Assembly: GCA_030433225.1 (NCBI GenBank)
Contig: JAUIMD010000015.1
Coordinates: 1 to 13,017 of the forward strand
Reading direction: 5' to 3'
Source of the DNA: Bacteroidia bacterium
Lineage (GTDB): Bacteria > Bacteroidota > Bacteroidia > Bacteroidales > UBA5342
Length of the DNA stretch: 13,017 bases
In this document: positions 1 to 7,525 of the stretch, piece by piece
Numbering within the stretch: position 1 is the first letter of the stretch
How the letters are laid out: each line of letters opens with the position of its first letter
Program-made: the position numbers and the translations under genes
Notes under the pieces: model-generated
What the model was told of the DNA's origin: nothing
Seen by the model: only the letters and a program-made list of their open reading frames with translations
Database searches by the model: none

Positions 1-2406
1 GATAATGAGAATGGATGGAAATACATTTTCGGGGTTGGTCAGGTAACGCTGGCGCCATTTGTAGCTTCGCTCGGTAAACGGCGATGCCCACACATCACGA
101 ATGCCCTGCCATATCAGCTCTTCCTGCACCACATTAAAAAGGGTAAGGTTTAACCCTGCACCCGTAAATTCTTTCAGGTCCTCCATGTTGGTATCGCTTC
201 TCAGAAATACCGCAATGGTACCCATATCGGTTTTAAATACGGTTTGAAACATGTTCCGCAAGTCCGCAACAAAAGCCGCAGTTAACGGGATTTGCTTAAT
301 GGCCTGGTGTACTACCTTCAGTTCTTTTAGCATGTATTGTTCCACCTGTGCTTCAGGTGCTCCCTGCTGATACAGGCGGGCAGCCTCGGCATAAAGGGAG
401 TTCAGGTATTGCCAGTACGAAACGGTAGTACCCGGCATTTGCTGATTGAGGTGCTCCCTGAAAATACCAAAAGGAATAACGAGGCCTTCCACCACGTTAT
501 CCGGAAATATTTGCTTCAGTTGCCCAAGGTTGGCAGCTTTGGGTCCACAAACAATGCCTGAAGATGCTGCATTGACTTTGCGCATGTTCAGCACACTTTT
601 TTCGTTCAGGTTTATTTTTTGGGTTGGAACGGCGATTTTTTTCTCGTCGCGCGTTTTTCGTTCAAAAAGGGCACGCTCCTCTGCCGTCATCTGCTGTTCA
701 GGCTTCATTACGATTACTCCTTTTGTTGAGACCGCATAAAATACCGACTGTCCGGAATGTTTTTTAAGTTCTTCGAGGGTTTGCAGGGGTATAACGGCAT
801 TGGGGATCCCCAGGTTTCGCGCCAATAATTGAATGTGAGATACCGGGTTTCCTTCGCTTACGGTTGCAATGCCTGCCACCGGTTTCAGGTCGGAAGGTGG
901 TTTATGAAATACATAAATTTTGTTTTTATCCAACAGCATTTTTTCAGCGTTTCCGCTCACTACTACCAACTCTCCTTTTGTGTACCCGGGGTTCAGGCCA
1001 CGGGCAGAGGCAGCTCCGGAAAGCTCCATCAGGTAATTCCGTGTGGGCATTACCCGTGCCATATCCTGTGCCAGCCGCTCTACCAATAAGCCTACCTGCA
1101 ACAGCAGAGATGCCCTGACTTTCTCATCCACAAACCCTTGAGCCAGCGGTTCAAATCCTGCAAATAAGTGTACTGTTTCTTCATACGTGGCAGAAAACAT
1201 GCCTACCCCCCACTCTGTCAGGCTACGGCACGCTTCGAATCGTTTTACTAATTCCGCTTGAGTTACATCGCTTTGTCCCTCCTTTTGCAGGGATGCTATT
1301 GAGGCATTCCACTCCCACGCCTGCAAATACCCACATCCCACACTTGCCTGTCCCAAAAAGTATAGCGCGTCAAATTGTGCTTGTAAGTTTCCCGGAGAAA
1401 AACCGGCCATTTCCTTAAAAAGCACATCTTCCAAAATGATAGAAATATCCAATAGTGCCAACCGTGCCCTAGGATGATCCACCTGAGTAACCGAGGTGCG
1501 TATCGCGTACAGCATAACGGAAAGCTCCCTTACTTTATGAAGGATATTTTGGGAAGTCGCATAGCTTTTTTGAAACTCCTTTAGTTTTCCTGCAATGGGT
1601 GCCTCTGCGGGCAATTGCGCCAGGTATGTGTTAATGGATTGGATGTGAAACGGCTGGTACTGCTTTTCCATGGCCAACAGCAATTCGTCCATTTTTGCCA
1701 ACACTTCACTAGCGACCAGGGCTTTATGCTTTTCCCTAAACTCCTTCACCTGTTTTATATCGGTAGCATCAGGTTGTCCGTGTATTTTCACGCGGATATC
1801 TGTGAATGGCTCATAGGCATCGGCAATTTCTTTGGAGAGCAGGCGAATTTGCTGTTTCAGATTGTTATCGCCGGCATGCGGTACATCTTTTAACGACTCA
1901 CGAATCAGGAAAAAGTGGTTTGCCAACACGTTTTGATCTGCCAGCAGCCAATGGTAAAAGCTAAGTCCCCATTGTTCTTCATCCTCGTTTTGGTAAGCGC
2001 CCCTATAGTATTGTGCTTTCCTTAAAATCCAACCGTTATCAATGGTTTTTAAATATTTTTCGAGCTGGTATTGCTTCAAGCGGGAGGCATGGTGCGCGGT
2101 GTCCCAAAAGGCATCAAAAGGGGTGGCGGCAAGTATTTGTCCTAAAAAAATATGACGGGCATCCGCCAGTCGAAGCACCTCATCTTTTGCACGGGCGCGT
2201 TGAACACCCCCGGGCTCCGGGCACCTTTCTTTGGGCGGAATGATGCTTCCATCAGGGCAATACCAGCGTATTTCCTTGTATGGCCCCCTTATGTCGGATT
2301 TATAAACGGCAATGCGTTTACCGATTTCTTCATCTGTAACATCCTGTGCAAACGAAAATACGGGCACAAACAACATCCATATAACAAGGCACTTTTCAAA
2401 AAACAT
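1..2406 (-). CDS. Exported PEP/pyruvate-binding (PPDK_N) dikinase-like protein, partial (C-terminus beyond left edge)
   Basis: The frame is open for 802 codons from ATG at 2406 to the left edge, with no stop. Residues 1-21 form a Sec signal peptide (basic/hydrophobic start, FSFA-Q cleavage region). Cys50 and Cys62 flank a short PDG...PPKE segment and could form a disulfide. A long, mostly helical region of about 400 residues follows, which I cannot assign. Around residue 524 lies a phosphohistidine swivel motif (SHIQLLARNLGIPNAV, His524). A PPDK_N ATP-grasp domain starts at GPKAANLGQL (from residue 621, Lys623) and continues through the RSDTNMEDL segment (Arg736) to the edge. In PEP synthase and PPDK the ATP-grasp domain comes first; here the His domain does, as in alpha-glucan water dikinases. 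Family knowledge suggests ATP-driven phosphotransfer through the histidine. The substrate is unknown, and an exported location is odd for an ATP user. It lies 197 bp downstream of the DUF4197 gene and has its own promoter-like box. Confidence 0.85.
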   Translation of the reverse strand, partial: MFFEKCLVIWMLFVPVFSFAQDVTDEEIGKRIAVYKSDIRGPYKEIRWYCPDGSIIPPKERCPEPGGVQRARAKDEVLRLADARHIFLGQILAATPFDAFWDTAHHASRLKQYQLEKYLKTIDNGWILRKAQYYRGAYQNEDEEQWGLSFYHWLLADQNVLANHFFLIRESLKDVPHAGDNNLKQQIRLLSKEIADAYEPFTDIRVKIHGQPDATDIKQVKEFREKHKALVASEVLAKMDELLLAMEKQYQPFHIQSINTYLAQLPAEAPIAGKLKEFQKSYATSQNILHKVRELSVMLYAIRTSVTQVDHPRARLALLDISIILEDVLFKEMAGFSPGNLQAQFDALYFLGQASVGCGYLQAWEWNASIASLQKEGQSDVTQAELVKRFEACRSLTEWGVGMFSATYEETVHLFAGFEPLAQGFVDEKVRASLLLQVGLLVERLAQDMARVMPTRNYLMELSGAASARGLNPGYTKGELVVVSGNAEKMLLDKNKIYVFHKPPSDLKPVAGIATVSEGNPVSHIQLLARNLGIPNAVIPLQTLEELKKHSGQSVFYAVSTKGVIVMKPEQQMTAEERALFERKTRDEKKIAVPTQKINLNEKSVLNMRKVNAASSGIVCGPKAANLGQLKQIFPDNVVEGLVIPFGIFREHLNQQMPGTTVSYWQYLNSLYAEAARLYQQGAPEAQVEQYMLKELKVVHQAIKQIPLTAAFVADLRNMFQTVFKTDMGTIAVFLRSDTNMEDLKEFTGAGLNLTLFNVVQEELIWQGIRDVWASPFTERSYKWRQRYLTNPENVFPSILII

Positions 2407-2422
2407 ACATGTGAATTTTATA

Positions 2423-2450
2423 CAAATTTAGGTGGAAATTGCATAGCAAA
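2423..2450 (-). promoter_or_regulatory. Predicted Bacteroidota promoter for the dikinase-like gene
   Basis: On the minus strand TAAATTTG (2423-2430) matches the TAnnTTTG -7 consensus exactly and ends 16 nt before the ATG at 2406. A TTTG at 2447-2450 could be the -33 element, with a 16-nt spacer that is slightly short. This supports the 2406 start and transcription separate from the upstream DUF4197 gene. Confidence 0.5.
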
Positions 2451-2603
2451 CTATAGGTTAAACATGGATGCATACCCCCGGGGTTGATGATTGGGAAGTT
2501 CGGTTAGCACCAATACCGTACACCCCGTAATGGATGGAAGGCAGTTACTTTGGGTAGATGCCAGTTAGTGCGAAAAACCGACTACACTGTTCGCTGAATG
2601 GCC

Positions 2604-3356
2604 TTATTGCGATCCGCCAAAAACCCTTCTTAACAAACTGCTCACTTGCGCATGCGTATCGGTACGTATGGCTTTTTCCTGCTCACCAACTTTGTAAAAC
2701 AGGCCTTCCAGGGCCATTTGGGTTACATAGGTGTCTAGCTGGGCGTTTACCTTTTTTACGCCCATTAATTGCCCGGCAAAGGACCCCGCAAAAGTATTCC
2801 ATTGTGCGGTTACGGTTTCCCACGATTCGTTAGCCGAAACATTGGCCACCAAAGGCTTATCGAGCGACTGCGTCACTTTGGGTTTAAATGCATCGTACAA
2901 GTGTGCATACGTTTTGGTACGCAAATAATGCACTGCCGCAGTATCGCTACCACGCAGTATTTCCCAGGCGTCATCAAACGTCATTTCGCGTATGGCCTGT
3001 GCAAAAATAGGGGCAGCAGTTTTGGCGGCATCCTCAGCAGCACGGTTCAGTTTTATTTCCATTTGTTCTATGGCCTTGTCCATTCCCGGAATCCGGGTCA
3101 GGTTATCCACAATCATGTCGGCCTCGGGTGGCAAATGAATCTTCACCTGTTCCTGCAGGTAATACCCTCCTTCTTTACTCAGCCGAACCACGGCGCTGTC
3201 GACGCCCACGGCCAGGGCCTCTTTTAAGCCGCCCGACACCTCCTGAGTGGTCAGGGGTTGTTCGGTAACCAGCGTTCCCACGTGCATTAATGTATCGCAT
3301 GAAACCAGCAGAAGCATTGCCACCGGCACGAATAACTTCAATTTTAGTGTGTTCAT
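2604..3356 (-). CDS. DUF4197 domain-containing lipoprotein
   Basis: This is a 250-residue protein with a lipoprotein signal peptide: a hydrophobic stretch ending LLLVSC, with Cys20 as the predicted lipidated residue. From about residue 42 onward it matches the DUF4197 pattern: LKEALAVGVDSAV, KEGGYY, a helical region, LNRAAEDAAKTAAPIFAQAI (103-122), MTFDDAWEILRGSDTAAVHYLRTKT (125-149), then repeated helices ending LFYKVGEQEKAIR. The function of the family is unknown; it should sit in the periplasm, anchored in a membrane. The start codon lies only 3 bp after the stop of the permease gene, so it is very probably co-transcribed and perhaps translationally coupled with it. The next gene, downstream, is 197 bp away and has its own promoter-like box. 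Family assignment is from recognition of conserved segments; any role tied to the permease is inference. Confidence 0.88.
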   Translation of the reverse strand: MNTLKLKLFVPVAMLLLVSCDTLMHVGTLVTEQPLTTQEVSGGLKEALAVGVDSAVVRLSKEGGYYLQEQVKIHLPPEADMIVDNLTRIPGMDKAIEQMEIKLNRAAEDAAKTAAPIFAQAIREMTFDDAWEILRGSDTAAVHYLRTKTYAHLYDAFKPKVTQSLDKPLVANVSANESWETVTAQWNTFAGSFAGQLMGVKKVNAQLDTYVTQMALEGLFYKVGEQEKAIRTDTHAQVSSLLRRVFGGSQ

Positions 3357-3359
3357 TTT

Positions 3360-5579
3360 TTATTCTATTTCTTTTCCTTTAACAGCATGCACAAACAACA
3401 CGTTGCTCACATCTTTAAACCCGTTAAAAAAGGCCGGGCCATTCTCCAAATCCTTCGACACAAACCCAATGAGCGACAGGTCCGCATCCTCTGAGTTTTC
3501 CAGAATAATGGATTTTGCCGATCCCCCTTCATCAATCGGGATCATTTCCAGGTTTTTGGTGGAAATGGGCAGCCTGCCCGAAGTGATGATTTTTTGCAGG
3601 TTCTCTTTTTGTTCCTTGAGTTCGGCTCTTGGGTAAAGGGCAAATATTTTTATAAATCCTTTATTCCAATCCTTATGGCCCAAAATGATGTAGGCCATCA
3701 TAATCATCAGGTTGGCATTTTCAATGTCGCGGGCACTGATCCATACATTAATCTGGCGTTTCATTCCATACCCTTTAAAGGTGGAATTAAGAATACATAC
3801 ATCAAAATCACTGGATTTTATGATTTTATAATTGTCGATAACGGTTTGCAGGGCTTCGGGCTCCTGCTCGGTATATTCAAAAAGAATGGTATTGTTGCTA
3901 CGCCCCGAGATACTTTTCAACTGAATTACCTGTGCAATGGCCGACGTATAGGAGGGGCTGATTATGGTGTCGATGTACACTTTTGAGCGTAAGCCCTTTA
4001 TGCTCTCAATCATCCGTTGCAACACTTCCCGCGATTTTGTACCGTTCTCCCTGTTTAAATATCCTTTTATAAAATGGATATACGTGCCAAACCCGTACTT
4101 GGCCGACACCCAGTTTACCAGGTCAAAAGCAGACTTGCGCTTAAACGTATTCTCCGAAATACAAACCAGGAAAGGGCGCCAACTGGATTGTTCATCCTCG
4201 GCATCGGCATGTTGTGCAAATACCTGCAACTGCCGCCCGGCCTGAAACAACACCCCTTTAAACAGTTTTTGGATGCCTTTCTTTTCCTTGCGGTTAACGC
4301 TGATGTAATAATACAGCACCCCCATAATGAGCACCGAAAGCAGGGCATATGCCGTGTTCATTTTAAACATCAGCCAAAAGGAAAGAACCGCCCCTACCAA
4401 CGAAAAATACCATTTGTTCTTTTTAAAAGTGGGCCGGTACGATGGATCCGCTGCAAAATGTTCCATAAACGAAATAAGACAGATTGCCCCATAGGTTACC
4501 ATAAAGAACATCGAAATAATCTGGGCTACAAAATCCACATCGCCCGAAAGCACAAAAATAAAGGTGAGCACAATGGTTATGATGGAGCCGTTTATGGGTT
4601 CGTTATCGTGTTTGCGCCCTTTAGCCAGCCAACGGTTTATGAGCGAATTGGGAAAAATTCCATCCACCCCCACCGCCTGCAAGGTACGCGGTGCAATCAT
4701 GATAGAGCCCAGGGCGGAACTCAGAGACGCCGCAGCTAAGCCTATCGGAATAATGGGCCCCCAAACCGCAATATCCTGCATAATGAGTTGATTGGAAGCC
4801 AGCACTTCGGGTGGAGCGGATATGGCCAGTTTCCAGGCGGCACCTACATACACCAAAAGCCCCACAATGGTCGCCCAAATGGTACCGTTAGGGATGGATT
4901 TTTCAGGATTTTTTAAATCGCCCGACAAGCCCAACCCGGCTGCCAAACCAGTAAATGCAGGAAAAATAATGGTAAAAACGAAAAAGAAACTATCCGGAAA
5001 ATCAATATGGGTGTATACAAAGTCGGTGGGGGCATCGTAAGGCGTGTGCCCGAAAAAGAACATGCCCAGCGATACAAACAAGATGGCCACAATAACATAC
5101 AAGGCTTTCATGCCCATATTGGCCCCTTTTGTAAGTACAATTATGGATAAAATGGAAGTGAGCAAAAGCGTAACGGCCATTTTAGGCACCTGAAATCCAA
5201 CCGATTTGCTAATCCAAAACAAGGCAGGTTCAAATGCCTCGCCAAATGCAATAATGTAAAATGCCACACTTATGGCTTGCGAGAGGTACAGGGAAATACC
5301 AATGGCTCCCCCTACATTAAAGCCGAACGAGCGCGACAGAATGTAATACGCGCCTCCACCCATAACCCGCTGGTTAGTAGCAATTTCAGCCACCGCCATT
5401 GCCGTAGGTATGGTAACCAGGTGTCCAATTATTATAATGCCCAGTGTACCTAAAAACCCAACATGCCCCACCGCATAACCAAAACGAAGAAACAATATAG
5501 CCCCTAAAATGGTGGAAATGGCGGTAAGAAACACGGGTAGTGTTCCGAATTTTGCAGTAGAAGGTGTTGTATCGGGCAT
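3360..5579 (-). CDS. SLC12 / cation-chloride cotransporter-like permease (APC superfamily)
   Basis: This is a 739-residue inner-membrane transporter. Residues 10-430 contain about 12 hydrophobic segments. It has SLC12 hallmarks: FGTLPVFLTAISTILGAILFLRFGYAVG (TM1 region), IFPAFTGLAAGLGLSGDLKNPEKSIPNG (205-232), and LSSALGSIMIAPRTLQAVGVDGIFP (286-310). Residues 465-739 form a cytosolic domain like the SLC12 C-terminal domain, beginning WRPFLV (467-472) and containing INVWISARDIENANLMIMMAYIILGHKDWNKGFIKIF. I therefore favour a CCC-type ion cotransporter over a plain amino-acid permease, although automatic annotation may use the latter name; the ions moved cannot be read from sequence. The frame is open back to a TTG at 5618, but the ATG at 5579 places MPDTTPSTAKFG right before TM1 and is preferred. 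It is followed after 3 bp by the DUF4197 lipoprotein gene. Confidence 0.85.
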   Translation of the reverse strand: MPDTTPSTAKFGTLPVFLTAISTILGAILFLRFGYAVGHVGFLGTLGIIIIGHLVTIPTAMAVAEIATNQRVMGGGAYYILSRSFGFNVGGAIGISLYLSQAISVAFYIIAFGEAFEPALFWISKSVGFQVPKMAVTLLLTSILSIIVLTKGANMGMKALYVIVAILFVSLGMFFFGHTPYDAPTDFVYTHIDFPDSFFFVFTIIFPAFTGLAAGLGLSGDLKNPEKSIPNGTIWATIVGLLVYVGAAWKLAISAPPEVLASNQLIMQDIAVWGPIIPIGLAAASLSSALGSIMIAPRTLQAVGVDGIFPNSLINRWLAKGRKHDNEPINGSIITIVLTFIFVLSGDVDFVAQIISMFFMVTYGAICLISFMEHFAADPSYRPTFKKNKWYFSLVGAVLSFWLMFKMNTAYALLSVLIMGVLYYYISVNRKEKKGIQKLFKGVLFQAGRQLQVFAQHADAEDEQSSWRPFLVCISENTFKRKSAFDLVNWVSAKYGFGTYIHFIKGYLNRENGTKSREVLQRMIESIKGLRSKVYIDTIISPSYTSAIAQVIQLKSISGRSNNTILFEYTEQEPEALQTVIDNYKIIKSSDFDVCILNSTFKGYGMKRQINVWISARDIENANLMIMMAYIILGHKDWNKGFIKIFALYPRAELKEQKENLQKIITSGRLPISTKNLEMIPIDEGGSAKSIILENSEDADLSLIGFVSKDLENGPAFFNGFKDVSNVLFVHAVKGKEIE

Positions 5580-5619
5580 AAATGCAAGTTGTTTTTCAGC
5601 AAATAAAAATCTCAACAAA

Positions 5620-5650
5620 TAAAAGTAAACAATCTGGCCAAAGCACCAAA
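5620..5650 (-). promoter_or_regulatory. Possible promoter for the SLC12-like permease operon
   Basis: On the minus strand TTTG (5647-5650), a 19-nt spacer and TACTTTTA (5620-5627) resemble the Bacteroidota pair TTTG/TAnnTTTG, with one mismatch in the last base of the -7 box. The box lies about 40 bp upstream of the ATG at 5579. If it is real, the TTG codon at 5618 would be only a few bases downstream of the -7 box, which further argues against that start. Confidence 0.35.
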
Positions 5651-5663
5651 AATGTTGGCGCGG

Positions 5664-6440
5664 TTAAAACCACTTTTCAATGCCCATACCAAATAAGGCG
5701 AAATCATATTTTATTGGGTCGGCGGCATCCATGCGGCGCAGGTTCCCGGTTACTTCCTCCACTGCTTTCCAGTCGTTGGCTTTGCGCTGCAACAGGCCCA
5801 GTTTGCGGGCTACATTTCCGGTGTGCACATCCAAAGGCAGGTACAGCCCCGAGGCCGGCAAATTCTTCCACAAACCAAAATCCACCCCCCGTTTATCGTT
5901 TCGCACCATCCAGCGTAAAAACATGTTAAGTCGTTTACACGAAGCCCCTTTGTCTATGCTTGCCAGGTGCTTGAAAGAACGTTTTTCGGCCCCTTCCGTA
6001 AAAAACGATTTTCGCAAGCGGCTGAGGCCACCCGGCACCCCCTCCCCTGATTTCCATGACTGATAAAACACCTCATGCAATCCGCCCAAATGGGTGTAAA
6101 TGTTTCGCAAGCCGTATATAAAATTTACCAGGTCAACCCCCTGAAACGTACGGTAATAAAAATCGCCAAGCGCCTCTATCTCTTCATGCGACGCATCCAT
6201 AACAAAGGCATGAGGCGCTTCACCCAAACGCTGCATTAGCGCAGTAGCACTTTTTAAAATGGCGGTGCGGTTGCCCCAGGCGATGGTGGCCGTTAAAAAG
6301 GCACTTATTTCTATGTCTTCCTTTACCGTAAAACGGTGGGGTATAGCAACCGGATCGTCCTGTATAAATGCCGGTCGGTTAAACGCATCGTGTTTCTGAT
6401 CCAGCAAAGCTTTTATATGTTCCAATGATGTTTCATCCAT
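5664..6440 (-). CDS. TIGR02757 / DUF2400 family protein
   Basis: This is a 258-residue cytoplasmic protein, the usual full length for this family. Conserved blocks are visible: EDIEISAFLTATIAWGNR (41-58), KRLNMFLRWMVRND (169-182), VDFGLWKNLPASGLYLPLDVHTGNVARKLGLL (186-217), and DPIKYDFALFGMGI (241-254). The family is widespread in Bacteroidota and has no established function. The block PLDVHTGNVARKLGL looks like the aspartate-containing helix-hairpin-helix segment of endonuclease III/OGG-type DNA glycosylases (compare DTHVxRVxxRLG), so a DNA repair or nucleic-acid role is possible. That is inference; I see no Fe-S cysteine cluster. The ATG at 6440 is the natural start. The gene is divergent from the PAP2 phosphatase gene and lies 84 bp upstream of the permease gene on the same strand. 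Confidence 0.9.
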   Translation of the reverse strand: MDETSLEHIKALLDQKHDAFNRPAFIQDDPVAIPHRFTVKEDIEISAFLTATIAWGNRTAILKSATALMQRLGEAPHAFVMDASHEEIEALGDFYYRTFQGVDLVNFIYGLRNIYTHLGGLHEVFYQSWKSGEGVPGGLSRLRKSFFTEGAEKRSFKHLASIDKGASCKRLNMFLRWMVRNDKRGVDFGLWKNLPASGLYLPLDVHTGNVARKLGLLQRKANDWKAVEEVTGNLRRMDAADPIKYDFALFGMGIEKWF

Positions 6441-6478
6441 AAACTGCTTTTTAGAACAAAACTCTTGCCTTCCTGTTT

Positions 6479-6509
6479 AAAAACACGGGCTCCATGTGCC
6501 CCGTTTTTT
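6479..6509. other. Terminator-like hairpin between divergent genes
   Basis: An imperfect inverted repeat pairs an A-rich arm ending ACGGGC (up to 6490) with GCCCCGTTTTTT (6498-6509), giving a 7-nt loop and two single-base bulges. Flanking A and T runs make it look like an intrinsic terminator in either direction. It sits in the 101-bp region between the divergent starts at 6440 and 6542, where a terminator is not obviously needed. Its role is unclear. Confidence 0.35.
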
Positions 6510-6541
6510 GTACCTTTTATCCCACCTAACTTTTCAGGAAA

Positions 6542-7441
6542 ATGCATTCAGATACACCGAAGTTCACCGCCCATAAGTCATTTACAGGGCTCTTGCTGCT
6601 GCTTATTTTTACCGTACAGGGATGGGCTCAGGAGCCGGCAGACTCCGTTTTAACCCCTCCATCCACTCAACCATTTCCGGTAGTTCCGTTTAATTATTCG
6701 CTTTCGTTTAAGGATGAAGCAAACTCGTTGAACGTATGGAAACACGGCCTGAACGATGCAGCATACCTTGTTACCTCCCCTGTTCGCTGGCAGTGGAAAG
6801 ACTGGGGAATTGCCGCAGGCATAACGGCAGGGGGAGCGTTAATTTATGTAATGGATCAACCCTTGTACGAATCTGCTGCATTTTTACAGGGCAACAGCAC
6901 CAGCAATTTCAGCAAGTATTTTCTGGATCCGCTGGGAGACTACCGCTTTCAGGCAGTTGCCCTGGCAGGTACGTACGGTGCAAGCTGGATTATAAAAGAT
7001 GAAAAACTAAAAAATGCATCCATCCTTACGGCCGAAGCACTGCTGTTTACCGGAGCCGTTACCCTTTTTGCCAACTTTATGACCGGACGAAAAACCCCCT
7101 TGGAGACCAACCCCATCGACCCCGGACAATGGATGGGAATAAACAACAGTTCGTCCTTTTGGTCGGGGCACGCCGCCACCACCTTTACCATAGCCACCGT
7201 ATTAAGTGGCATCTACAACGAAAACCTGTGGATGCCGATTACCTCGTACACCCTGGCCACTCTGGTAAGCCTTTCGCGCGTGGTGGAAGGACACCACTGG
7301 ACCAGTGATGTGTTTGTGGGTGCCGCTGTGGGAACGGTAATTGGCCGAATGGTAGTACACAACTACCGCAAAAAAGCCGTTCAGCTTACCCCTTATTATT
7401 CCGGCACTTTTAAAGGAATCAGCGCCCGCTACACGTTTTAA
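6542..7441 (+). CDS. PAP2-family membrane phosphatase
   Basis: This is a 299-residue protein with an N-terminal signal sequence or membrane anchor (hydrophobic 16-25, ending GWAQ at 30). About six further hydrophobic segments lie between residues 88 and 272. The PAP2 active-site motifs C2 and C3 are present: SGH at 208-210, and S245-R246 followed by His252 and Asp256 (SR-x5-H-x3-D). C1 is unusual: TGRKTP (181-186) replaces the usual K...TGRxRP form, so the typical Lys and the second Arg are missing. Family members remove phosphate from lipid substrates (phosphatidic acid, undecaprenyl-PP, lipid A) at the periplasmic face; the substrate here cannot be told. The C-terminus ends in a short beta-like stretch (LTPYYSGTFKGISARYTF). 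The gene is divergent from the DUF2400 gene. The ATG at 6542 follows CAGGAAA, a weak ribosome-binding-like sequence. Confidence 0.85.
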   Translation: MHSDTPKFTAHKSFTGLLLLLIFTVQGWAQEPADSVLTPPSTQPFPVVPFNYSLSFKDEANSLNVWKHGLNDAAYLVTSPVRWQWKDWGIAAGITAGGALIYVMDQPLYESAAFLQGNSTSNFSKYFLDPLGDYRFQAVALAGTYGASWIIKDEKLKNASILTAEALLFTGAVTLFANFMTGRKTPLETNPIDPGQWMGINNSSSFWSGHAATTFTIATVLSGIYNENLWMPITSYTLATLVSLSRVVEGHHWTSDVFVGAAVGTVIGRMVVHNYRKKAVQLTPYYSGTFKGISARYTF

Positions 7442-7472
7442 TACATCCGTCGTAGCAACAAGTCTGATATTC

Positions 7473-7507
7473 CTTAGGCTTTATCCCAAAACAGCGCCTT
7501 ACATTTG
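7473..7507 (+). promoter_or_regulatory. Predicted promoter of arginine deiminase gene, with upstream dyad
   Basis: TACATTTG (7500-7507) matches TAnnTTTG exactly and ends 18 nt before the ATG at 7526. Upstream, CTTAGGCTTTATCCCAAA (7473-7490) contains a TTnGG-N6-CCnAA dyad that has a close copy upstream of the SNF2 gene. No standard TTTG -33 element is visible at the expected spacing, so the shared motif may take that role or be an operator. Confidence 0.5.
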
Positions 7508-7525
7508 CGCCATAAAACTTTTGCC

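Noticed and set aside
829..1118. Small plus-strand frames inside the left-hand gene
   Set aside because: They are antisense to an uninterrupted 802-codon frame with signal peptide and domain motifs, so they are shadows.
2407..2603. Possible terminator in the gap after the DUF4197 gene
   Set aside because: Only a weak GCGAA/TTCGC pairing without a T-tract is visible; it is not enough to call.
4074..4739. 221-codon open frame on the plus strand
   Set aside because: It lies wholly antisense to the SLC12-like permease, whose protein shows strong family motifs. The antisense translation resembles no family and has a composition expected of a shadow frame.
5580..5618. TTG extension of the permease by 13 residues
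   Set aside because: The ATG at 5579 gives the expected N-terminus, and the TTG would sit almost at the predicted -7 promoter box.
7505..7525. TTG extension of arginine deiminase by 7 residues
   Set aside because: The TTG is part of a perfect TAnnTTTG promoter box, and the family N-terminus fits the ATG at 7526.
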